A stretch of DNA of 5,294 nucleotides from contig JANWJA010000058.1 in the NCBI GenBank assembly GCA_025449615.1, positions 1 to 5,294 of the forward strand, read 5' to 3'. A program made the position numbers and the translations under genes. Within the stretch, counting starts at the first letter, position 1, and the number at the start of each line of letters is the position of its first letter. This stretch comes from Methyloceanibacter sp. GTDB taxonomy: Bacteria > Pseudomonadota > Alphaproteobacteria > Rhizobiales > Methyloligellaceae. Below the pieces are notes generated by a model, which had not been told where the DNA came from, made no database searches, and saw only the letters and a program-made list of their open reading frames with translations. Positions 1 through 4,956 of this stretch are shown in pieces.

Positions 1-480
1 CGGGCTGCCATCGTGCGGGCGATGCCGAATACACCCGCCGCAATCGGCCGCGCCATGACGGCCATGTGCGCTAACGATGCGGTCAGTCGCGATCAGGCGC
101 TTCGCTGCACCATGCTGCTCGAAGGGGTGGGCGAAGTTATCTGGATTGACGACGAAGCTCTGATGGACGCGGTTACGGCGGTGTCCGGCAGTGGACCGGC
201 TTACGTCTTTCTCTTTGCCGAATGTCTCGCCGATGCCGGCATCGAGGCCGGGCTTGATCCGGATCTTGCCATGCGACTTGCGCGCGCGACGATTGCCGGC
301 GCCGGCGAGTTGCTGCGTCTCTCCTCCGACTCGCCGTCGAAGCTCAGAGAGAATGTGACGTCGCCGAAAGGCGTAACGGCCGAGGCGCTTGCCGTGCTGA
401 TGGGCAAAGGCGGCTTGAAAGATTTGATCGCGCGCGCGGTCGAGGCCGCAGCAAAACGCTCGCGCGAATTATCCTCGTAG
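1..480 (+). CDS. proC: Pyrroline-5-carboxylate reductase, 3' part
   Basis: Catalyses the last step of proline synthesis, NAD(P)H-dependent reduction of 1-pyrroline-5-carboxylate to L-proline, in the cytoplasm. The frame is open from base 1, so the start lies outside the window. About 159 C-terminal residues are visible of a family length near 270; most of the N-terminal Rossmann nucleotide-binding domain is missing. What is seen: MPNTPAAIG (the MPN.P stretch at the end of the NAD(P) domain), then the family signature DEALMDAVTAVSGSGPAYVF (about 151-210), which forms the helical dimerisation and substrate domain, then NVTSPKGVTAEAL. The last motif is usually SPGGTT, so the Gly-Gly-Thr is altered to Lys-Gly-Val. 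The stop at 478-480 lies 18 nt from the stop of the convergent small gene. The identification is firm; the altered motif is discussed in the findings. Confidence 0.95.
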   Translation, partial: RAAIVRAMPNTPAAIGRAMTAMCANDAVSRDQALRCTMLLEGVGEVIWIDDEALMDAVTAVSGSGPAYVFLFAECLADAGIEAGLDPDLAMRLARATIAGAGELLRLSSDSPSKLRENVTSPKGVTAEALAVLMGKGGLKDLIARAVEAAAKRSRELSS

Positions 481-498
481 AGAGAAGCTGCGCCAGTC

Positions 499-828
499 TC
501 AATCTGGCTCGTCTTCCTCGCCGGCCGGACCGCCGAGATCTTCCGGCCCCTCGCCGGGCAGCTCGGCGTCCACTGGATCGTCACTGGTCGGCGCGTCGGG
601 ATCGTCCAAGAGCTGGGGAGCTTGACCGGGATTGACCTGAACGCCTTGCGGGGCTTGCAGGTTCTTCTCCCGCCCGATCGTCACATTGCCGCCCTTGCCG
701 ACATCCATTTCGATCTCGGAACCGGGATCCTCTTCGTTTTGAATTTCATCCGATATCGACTGCGCGGCGACCGGCAGCGCGAGCGCGCAGCCAATCAGCG
801 TGGTCACGCCCGCTAGCATCATTCGCAT
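499..828 (-). CDS. Small secreted acidic protein, unknown function (109 aa)
   Basis: I do not recognise a family. The N-terminus is a Sec-type signal peptide: a short basic start (MRMM), a hydrophobic stretch to about residue 20 and a signal peptidase I site around VAA|QS (residues 22/23), so the product should be periplasmic or secreted. The mature 87 residues hold 24 Asp/Glu against 3 Lys/Arg, are rich in Pro and Gly, and end in an acidic tail (GEEDEPD). A segment around residues 43-55 (VGKGGNVTIGREK) is the least disordered-looking part. The ATG at 828 is preceded by a clear Shine-Dalgarno (GGGAGG, about 6 nt spacing), which supports it as a real gene. It lies 56 nt downstream of the other small secreted gene, and a 7-bp hairpin stands in that gap, so it may or may not share the kinase operon. 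Its 3' end converges on proC. Confidence 0.72.
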   Translation of the reverse strand: MRMMLAGVTTLIGCALALPVAAQSISDEIQNEEDPGSEIEMDVGKGGNVTIGREKNLQAPQGVQVNPGQAPQLLDDPDAPTSDDPVDAELPGEGPEDLGGPAGEEDEPD

Positions 829-861
829 TTCGATCCTCCCAGAATTTTATTGTTTGGTATT

Positions 862-882
862 CGCGTGCCTGTCACGCACGCG
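862..882 (-). other. Hairpin between the two small secreted genes
   Basis: A perfect 7-bp inverted repeat, CGCGTGC at 862-868 and GCACGCG at 876-882 with a 7-nt loop, begins 2 nt after the stop of the upstream small gene (reading leftward). The sequence that follows on the minus strand is A-rich (AATACCAAACAATAAAA), not a T-run, so it does not fit a classic intrinsic terminator. It could stabilise the 3' end of the upstream message, cause partial termination, or be incidental. Confidence 0.35.
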
Positions 883-884
883 AT

Positions 885-1157
885 CTAGTGGCCGTTCTCC
901 GGCGGCTGGTCCTCGCCCGATCCGTCCTCGGCCGGGGCTTCGTCTGGCGGGGCGATATCGACAGGGGCCGATTCACTGCTGCCGTAGCTATCGGGTGAAC
1001 TGTCGGGAGTGCCATAGTCGTCGGAATGGCTTGGGGCCGGAGCGGCGCCATATGAGCCGCCGCCATAATTGTCATCGGGCGGATAGGATTGCGCCAAGGC
1101 GCTAGACACTGCGAATCCGGCAATCAACGCGATACAGACTCTAACTACCCTCAGCAT
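885..1157 (-). CDS. Small secreted acidic low-complexity protein, unknown function (90 aa)
   Basis: No family recognised. Residues 1-22 form a Sec signal peptide with two Arg in the n-region, a hydrophobic core (IALIAGFAVSS) and an ALA|QS cleavage site. The remaining 68 residues are low complexity, made mostly of Ser, Pro, Asp, Glu, Gly and Tyr with repeated short SYG/DDYG/DSYG-like words. They contain 15 acidic residues and no Lys or Arg at all, so the mature protein should be strongly acidic and disordered in the periplasm or outside the cell. The ATG at 1157 has a very strong Shine-Dalgarno (AAGGGGGG, about 4-5 nt spacing) and sits only 14 nt after the kinase stop, which argues for co-transcription with the two-component genes. 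It may be an accessory or target of the kinase; that is inference from position only. Confidence 0.75.
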   Translation of the reverse strand: MLRVVRVCIALIAGFAVSSALAQSYPPDDNYGGGSYGAAPAPSHSDDYGTPDSSPDSYGSSESAPVDIAPPDEAPAEDGSGEDQPPENGH

Positions 1158-1171
1158 TTGTCCCCCCTTGT

Positions 1172-2551
1172 TTACACAGGCACTGTCAGTACAGCCTTTA
1201 AGCCACCGAGTTGCGATTGGCTCAAGGCAATATCGCCACCGTGGATGCGGGCAATGTCGCGGGCGATGGCCAAACCGAGGCCGGTCGACCCGGAATCCTG
1301 GTTCCTGGCATGGTCGAGCCGGTAAAACGGCCGGAACACATGCTCGCGCTCGGCCTCCGGAATGCCCGGCCCGTTGTCATCCACCTCGACCACGAGCGAG
1401 CCGTCTCTCTTGCCGGCGCTGACCGAAATATGATCGGCGAAGCGGGCCGCATTGTTGACGAGATTGGCGACGGCGCGCTTGAAGGCGTGACGCTTGAGCT
1501 TGACCACGAGCGGGCCGCCGCTGACGTTGATGCTGATGTCCTTGGCGCCGTGGGCCTGGTTCTTCACCTCGCCGAGCAACTCGCCGATATCGGCGCTGAC
1601 GATCTCCTCGCCGGCATCGCCCTTGGCGAACGCCATATAGTCTTCGAGCATGGCTTGCATCTCATCCACGTCGCGGCGCATCGCCTCGATCTCGGGACTG
1701 TCCTCGAACATGGCGAGCTCGAGCTTGAAGCGGGTGAGGATGGTGCGGAGGTCGTGGCTCACGCCGGCGAGCATGGTGGTGCGCTGCTCGACGTGACGTT
1801 CGATGCGATCGCGCATTTCGACAAAGGCCTGCGCCGCTTGACGCACTTCGCGAGCGCCTCTGGGGCGGAAATCGTGCGGCACGGGGCGGCCTTTGCCGAA
1901 ACTGTCGGCGGCATCCGCCAAGCGCAGGATCGGCTTGATCTGGTTGCGCAAGAAAAGAATGGCGATGGTGATCAGCACCGAGGAGGTGCCGAGCATCCAC
2001 CACAGGAAGATTTGCGAGTTCGATGCATAAGTCTGGCTCCGCCGTGCCAGCACGTGCAATACCGCGTCGTCGAGCTTGATGCGGATATCGACATAGTTGG
2101 AGCGGCCCACGGTATCGATCCAGAATGGACGGCCGATTTGCCGGTTGATCTCATCGGATAGTGTCGAGTCGAGCAGGTCGAAGAACGGTTTGGATCCGGC
2201 CTCGGGCAATTCCTCATGGGGCACGATCCTGATCTTCAGCCCGAGATCCTCATCGGCAAGCTGCGTCAGCGTTTCGAAGTCTTTGTCTTGCGGGTAGGAG
2301 CGATAGACGTCGATCAGCATGGCGATGTCCTGCACGGTCGCGGTCGACAGCCGTCCCGTCACCGTCGCCCAATGCCGCTCGAGAAAGACGAAGGCGACCA
2401 CCGATTGCAGCAGCACCATCGGCGCGATGATGATGATGAGAGCGCGTGCGTAAAGGCCCTTCGGCAAACGATTGCCGAGTGCTGCCGCAAAGCGCCGGTA
2501 AAGCGCGCGGGGCGATAATTTGCGGGGCGGATGGTTGGGGATCGCGTCCAT
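1172..2551 (-). CDS. EnvZ-type membrane sensor histidine kinase (459 aa)
   Basis: Inner-membrane sensor kinase that autophosphorylates on His and passes the phosphate to the response regulator encoded just upstream. Numbering from the ATG at 2551: TM1 about 38-58, a periplasmic sensor region of about 120 residues, TM2 about 182-202, HAMP linker about 203-255, HisKA H-box VSHDLRTILTR with His266, N-box with Asn363 in ANLVNNAARFA, G1 box DDNGPGI (391-397), F box FRPF, and G2 box GSTGLGLAI (421-429). All ATP-binding motifs are intact, so it should be active. The Pro usually found after HDLRT is Ile271. The ATG overlaps the response-regulator stop by 1 nt (TGATG); a GTG one codon earlier (2554) would give a 4-nt overlap, and the choice is open. 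No strong ribosome site is visible, so translation is probably coupled. The periplasmic domain is not one I recognise and the signal is unknown. Confidence 0.93.
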   Translation of the reverse strand: MDAIPNHPPRKLSPRALYRRFAAALGNRLPKGLYARALIIIIAPMVLLQSVVAFVFLERHWATVTGRLSTATVQDIAMLIDVYRSYPQDKDFETLTQLADEDLGLKIRIVPHEELPEAGSKPFFDLLDSTLSDEINRQIGRPFWIDTVGRSNYVDIRIKLDDAVLHVLARRSQTYASNSQIFLWWMLGTSSVLITIAILFLRNQIKPILRLADAADSFGKGRPVPHDFRPRGAREVRQAAQAFVEMRDRIERHVEQRTTMLAGVSHDLRTILTRFKLELAMFEDSPEIEAMRRDVDEMQAMLEDYMAFAKGDAGEEIVSADIGELLGEVKNQAHGAKDISINVSGGPLVVKLKRHAFKRAVANLVNNAARFADHISVSAGKRDGSLVVEVDDNGPGIPEAEREHVFRPFYRLDHARNQDSGSTGLGLAIARDIARIHGGDIALSQSQLGGLKAVLTVPV

Positions 2552-3270
2552 CACTCTGAATACAAAATGTAGCCTTTGCCGCGGACCGTTTGCAGATAGA
2601 CAGGATTGCCGGGATCTTTCTCGATCTTGCGGCGGAGGCGATTGATCTGCACGTCGACGGCGCGCTCGCCGCCGCTATCGGCGTCTTTGGCGAGCTCTTG
2701 CCTGGAGACCGGAACGCCGGGACGCTGGGCGAAATAGCGCAACAGATCGCGCTCGCGTTCGGTCAAGCGCACCGTCTCGCCGTCGAGCTTCAATTCGCCG
2801 CGCGCGATGTGGAAGACGAAATTGCCCATGCGGACTTCGCCGGAGGAGGGCGCGGTGGCACCGCGGCGGAGCACGTTCGACACGCGGAGCAGAAGCTCGC
2901 GTGGCTCGAACGGCTTGGCGAGATAGTCGTCGACGCCGACCTCCAATCCCTCGATGCGTTGATCGGGCTCTGCGCGCGCGGTCAGCATCAGGATCGGCAC
3001 CTGCGAGTCTTGGCGCAGCGAGCGGGCGAATTCGAGACCGGATTCATGCGGCATCATCACGTCGAGAATGAGAAGATCGAAGGCGAGGCTGCGCATGGTA
3101 GCGCGCGCGGTCGCCGCATCGATAGCGGTGGTGACGCGGAAGCCGTGCTCTTGCAAATAGCGGGCGAGCAAATCGCGGATACGGTTGTCATCGTCGACAA
3201 CGAGGATATGGGGCGCATTGTCCTCGGGGCCGCTACCACGATGAACTTTGAGCGGCGTCGGCAAGGTCAT
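2551..3270 (-). CDS. OmpR-family response regulator, PetR-like (239 aa)
   Basis: DNA-binding response regulator, the expected partner of the adjacent kinase. The receiver domain spans about residues 21-135: acidic pocket Asp26/Asp27 in HILVVDDD, phospho-acceptor Asp70 in LLILDVMMP, Thr97 in MLTA and Lys119 in LAKPF, all intact. The OmpR/PhoB winged-helix domain spans about 148-238, with RLTERERDLLRYF, the recognition-helix region RAVDVQINRLRRKIE and the wing TVRGKGYIL. The length is usual for the family. The ATG at 3270 overlaps the marR stop in an ATGA (4 nt), with AGGAAAAGG upstream as ribosome site. A small palindrome, GGCGTTTCGCC at 3271-3281, lies directly before the start codon. Location after a MarR gene and overall similarity suggest the PetR type described in Rhodobacter capsulatus, where petR is tied to cytochrome bc1 expression. 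No pet genes occur in this window, so the regulon cannot be assumed to be the same. Confidence 0.95.
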   Translation of the reverse strand: MTLPTPLKVHRGSGPEDNAPHILVVDDDNRIRDLLARYLQEHGFRVTTAIDAATARATMRSLAFDLLILDVMMPHESGLEFARSLRQDSQVPILMLTARAEPDQRIEGLEVGVDDYLAKPFEPRELLLRVSNVLRRGATAPSSGEVRMGNFVFHIARGELKLDGETVRLTERERDLLRYFAQRPGVPVSRQELAKDADSGGERAVDVQINRLRRKIEKDPGNPVYLQTVRGKGYILYSE

Positions 3271-3821
3271 GGCGTTTCGCCTTTTCCTACATCCTCAGGC
3301 AGGGTCGGTTCCGAGGACATGATCGAGGAGACTTTGGGCCGTTCTTCGGCATTGATCATGGCCTCGAGAAAACGGCGCACTTGCGCCTCCGCATTCGGGC
3401 CTGCGGCGACAAGCGCATCGGAGAGACGCACGAGTTGTGGTGCGGCGAGGCGCTCGGCCAGAACCTTGCCGGTTTCCGTCGGGTAGAGTCTCCGCTCGCG
3501 GCGGTCGATGCTGCCGGCTTCCTGCACGATATAGCCCTGATCAATCAGCTGTTTCAGCACGCGGCCGAGACTCTGCTTGGTGATGTTGAGGATGTCGAGC
3601 AGGTCGGCGACCCGCAGACCCGAATGGCGGTCGACGAAATGCAGCACCCGGTGATGGGCGCGGCCAAAGCCGAAATCCTTCAGGATGGCGTCGGGGTCGC
3701 GGGTGAAGTCGCGATAGGCGAAGAACAGCAACTCGGCGAAGGCCAGCAGCTTGGCGTCGGGCAGCCGGGCGCCCGCGCTCCGCGCCCCGCTTTTCCGGCT
3801 CTTGGGCAGGGGTTTCTGCAT
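3267..3821 (-). CDS. MarR-family transcriptional regulator, PetP-like (184 aa from preferred start)
   Basis: Dimeric winged-helix DNA-binding protein, probably a repressor, and first gene of the leftward operon. From the ATG at 3821: N-terminal basic tail, dimerisation helix (AKLLAFAELLFFAYRDF), winged-helix core with helix-turn-helix about residues 70-98 (RVADLLDILNITKQSLGRVL), the MarR wing DRRERRLYPTETG about 106-118, then C-terminal dimerisation helices and a polar tail. Start choice: ATG 3821 has a GGAG with 6 nt spacing. Longer forms from ATG 3851 (194 aa) or 3887 (206 aa) remain in frame, but their ribosome sites are weak and their extra codons (ATA, AAA, TAT, CTA, ATT) are AT-rich and coincide with the two operator-like dyads. 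This suggests the extension is untranslated control sequence. The stop overlaps the response-regulator start by 4 nt. The combination with an OmpR-type regulator recalls PetP/PetR. Confidence 0.92.
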   Translation of the reverse strand: MQKPLPKSRKSGARSAGARLPDAKLLAFAELLFFAYRDFTRDPDAILKDFGFGRAHHRVLHFVDRHSGLRVADLLDILNITKQSLGRVLKQLIDQGYIVQEAGSIDRRERRLYPTETGKVLAERLAAPQLVRLSDALVAAGPNAEAQVRRFLEAMINAEERPKVSSIMSSEPTLPEDVGKGETP

Positions 3822-3839
3822 GCGCGGCTCCGCTGGAAT

Positions 3840-3860
3840 TAGGTCAGCCATGTTGACATA
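3840..3860. promoter_or_regulatory. Operator-like dyad 1 (TANGTCA-N7-TGACNTA)
   Basis: Inverted repeat with half-sites TAGGTCA and TGACATA separated by 7 nt, ending 19 nt upstream of the preferred marR start. It differs from dyad 2 at only 3 of 21 positions. A pair of such dyads beside a marR gene is typical of autoregulation by a MarR dimer; binding by the response regulator is an alternative. The structure is seen in the sequence; the binding protein is inferred. Its sequence also contains a perfect TTGACA on the plus strand (3853-3858). Confidence 0.6.
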
Positions 3861-3875
3861 TTTTTCCTCGTGGTT

Positions 3876-3896
3876 TATGTCAGTCATGTTGACTTA
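3876..3896. promoter_or_regulatory. Operator-like dyad 2 (TANGTCA-N7-TGACNTA)
   Basis: Second copy of the dyad, half-sites TATGTCA and TGACTTA, centre to centre 36 bp from the first. It falls just downstream of the predicted leftward promoter -10 element, about +5 to +25 of the expected transcript, a good position for repression. The similarity to dyad 1 continues beyond the dyad into a following TTTT run, so the two copies look like an old 36-bp tandem duplication. Confidence 0.6.
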
Positions 3897-3907
3897 TTTT
3901 CCGGCCA

Positions 3908-3936
3908 TTGATACGCCTCGGGGCCTGCTCGTGCAA
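3908..3936 (-). promoter_or_regulatory. Predicted sigma-70-type promoter of the marR-regulator-kinase operon
   Basis: On the minus strand, TTGCAC (3936-3931) and TATCAA (3913-3908) are separated by 17 nt, close to TTGACA and TATAAT with ideal spacing. Transcription should begin near 3901, giving a leader of about 80 nt to the preferred marR start at 3821, with both dyads inside that leader. Predicted by eye only. Confidence 0.45.
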
Positions 3937-3939
3937 TTC

Positions 3940-3970
3940 TTGTCGAGCGCCTGTCCCGAAGCCATTTAAT
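3940..3970 (+). promoter_or_regulatory. Possible promoter of the aminotransferase gene
   Basis: TTGTCG (3940-3945) followed by CATTTA/TTTAAT (3963-3970) at 17-19 nt spacing is the best plus-strand candidate ahead of the aminotransferase. The -10 region lies within a small palindrome, CCATT-T-AATGG (3962-3972). The match is modest. An alternative is the TTGACA at 3853-3858 inside dyad 1, which has only a weak -10 (TATGTC at 3876). Confidence 0.28.
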
Positions 3971-3982
3971 GGTTGTTGGTTT

Positions 3983-4004
3983 CCAGCCGCATGAAGACGG
4001 CTGG
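3983..4004 (+). promoter_or_regulatory. Leader hairpin upstream of the aminotransferase
   Basis: A perfect 7-bp inverted repeat, CCAGCCG (3983-3989) and CGGCTGG (3998-4004) with an 8-nt loop, lies in the likely 5' leader, ending 5 nt before the GGAGGG ribosome site. It could be an RNA hairpin affecting ribosome access or mRNA stability, or a protein-binding dyad in DNA. No T-run follows, so it is not an intrinsic terminator. Confidence 0.4.
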
Positions 4005-4024
4005 CCCGCGGAGGGAACGTTAGA

Positions 4025-4921
4025 ATGGCTGTCACCCCTTACGACAAACGCGAAGGCTTTATCTGGATGAACGGCGAGCTATTGCCGTGGGGTGACGCTC
4101 GCGTGCATCTGCTGACCCATGCACTGCATTACGGCAGCGCCGTGTTCGAAGGCGAGCGGGTCTATGACGGCGAGATTTTCAAGCTCACCGAGCACAGCCA
4201 GCGCCTGCACCAATCCGCCAAGGGCCTCGACTTCGAAATTCCCTATTCGGTCGCCGAGATCGACAAAGCGTCGCGCGAGGTGGTCCGCGCCAACAAGCTC
4301 GTCGACGGTTATGTGCGGCCGATCGCCTGGCGCGGCAGCGAGCAGATGGGAGTCGCGGCGCAAGCGACCAAGATCAATCTCGCCATCGCGGCCTGGGATT
4401 GGGGCTCTTATTTCGATCCCGCTGCGCGGGAAAAAGGATTGCGGCTCGCGATCGGTCATTATTTGCGACCGGATCCGCGCACCGCGCCCGCCAAGAGCAA
4501 GGCGACCGGGCTCTATATGATCTGCACCATCGAGAAGCATCGCGCCGAGCGCGCCGGCTATAACGACGCGCTGATGCTCGATTGGCGCGGACAAATCGCG
4601 GAAGCCACGGGCGCTAATATCTTTTTCGTCAAGGACGGCGTGCTGCATACGCCGCTGCCGGATTGCTTTCTCGACGGCATCACGCGCCGCACCGTGATCG
4701 GGCTCGCCAAGCAGCGCGGGTTGAAAGTGGTCGAGCGCGCCATCATGCCGGAAGAGATGGCGGAGTTCTCGGAGTGTTTCATCAGCGGCACCGCCGCCGA
4801 AGTGACGCCGGTGTCGGAGATCGGGCCTTACACATTCAAGGTCGGCGACATCACGCGTAATCTGATGCACGATTACGAGGCGCTGGTGCGCCCGGCGAAG
4901 GCCGTCGCGGCTGCGGGCTAG
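4025..4921 (+). CDS. ilvE: Branched-chain amino acid aminotransferase, PLP class IV (298 aa)
   Basis: Pyridoxal-phosphate enzyme that transfers amino groups between glutamate/2-oxoglutarate and the 2-oxo acids of valine, leucine and isoleucine; last step of their synthesis, cytoplasmic. Features seen: N-terminal HALHYGSAVFEGERVYDG (about 32-49), typical of the family; HSQRLHQSAK; catalytic Lys159 in APAKSKATG, which would form the Schiff base with PLP; GYNDALMLD, then Glu193 in IAEATGANIFFVKDG, expected to contact the pyridine nitrogen; LDGITRRTV (216-224); and FISGTAAEVTPVSEI near the end. The length is normal for bacterial IlvE. Start: the ATG at 4025 follows GGAGGG (4010-4015) by 9 nt. It is divergent from the MarR gene, so shared control is possible. 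Related class IV enzymes (D-amino acid aminotransferase, aminodeoxychorismate lyase) are less likely given length and motifs. Confidence 0.94.
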   Translation: MAVTPYDKREGFIWMNGELLPWGDARVHLLTHALHYGSAVFEGERVYDGEIFKLTEHSQRLHQSAKGLDFEIPYSVAEIDKASREVVRANKLVDGYVRPIAWRGSEQMGVAAQATKINLAIAAWDWGSYFDPAAREKGLRLAIGHYLRPDPRTAPAKSKATGLYMICTIEKHRAERAGYNDALMLDWRGQIAEATGANIFFVKDGVLHTPLPDCFLDGITRRTVIGLAKQRGLKVVERAIMPEEMAEFSECFISGTAAEVTPVSEIGPYTFKVGDITRNLMHDYEALVRPAKAVAAAG

Positions 4922-4933
4922 ACCCTCGCTGTG

Positions 4934-4953
4934 GTGATCCGTGCTAGGATCGC
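4934..4953 (+). promoter_or_regulatory. Hairpin over the bluB ribosome-binding site
   Basis: The 35-nt gap between the aminotransferase stop and the next start contains an inverted repeat, GATCC (4936-4940) and GGATC (4947-4951) with a 6-nt loop, extendable by a G-U and a G-C pair to 4934-4953. The Shine-Dalgarno AGGA (4946-4949) is partly inside the 3' arm, so folding would hide it from the ribosome. The pairing is seen; a regulatory role is inferred. Confidence 0.35.
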
Positions 4954-4956
4954 GCA

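Noticed and set aside
492..508. Possible bidirectional terminator between proC and the convergent small gene
   Set aside because: Only a 5-bp stem (GCCAG/CTGGC) overlapping the stop of the small gene, and no T-run on either strand.
499..828. Lipoprotein reading of the 109-aa protein (LIGC at residues 11-14 resembles a lipobox)
   Set aside because: The Cys is in the middle of the hydrophobic core, with too short a preceding segment; a normal signal peptidase I site follows at VAA|QS.
829..884. Own promoter for the 109-aa gene (TAAAAT on the minus strand)
   Set aside because: No -35 at proper spacing, and the start site would fall on the ribosome site itself.
1211..2161. Plus-strand open frame of 316 codons opposite the kinase gene
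   Set aside because: The opposite strand carries all kinase motifs in order. The plus-strand product is an Ala/Asp/His/Leu-rich mirror with no recognisable domain, typical of antisense frames in high-GC DNA.
2590..3486. Plus-strand open frame of 298 codons opposite the response regulator and MarR gene
   Set aside because: It spans two confident minus-strand genes and their junction; composition is that of an antisense shadow.
3969..4070. Small upstream frame (33 codons, begins MVVGF) overlapping the ilvE start, considered as an attenuator leader peptide
   Set aside because: No ribosome site, only two Val and no run of Leu/Ile/Val codons, and no terminator with T-run between it and ilvE.
4922..4956. 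Cobalamin riboswitch ahead of bluB
   Set aside because: Only 35 nt separate the genes, far too little for a B12 riboswitch of about 200 nt. One further upstream would have to lie inside ilvE.
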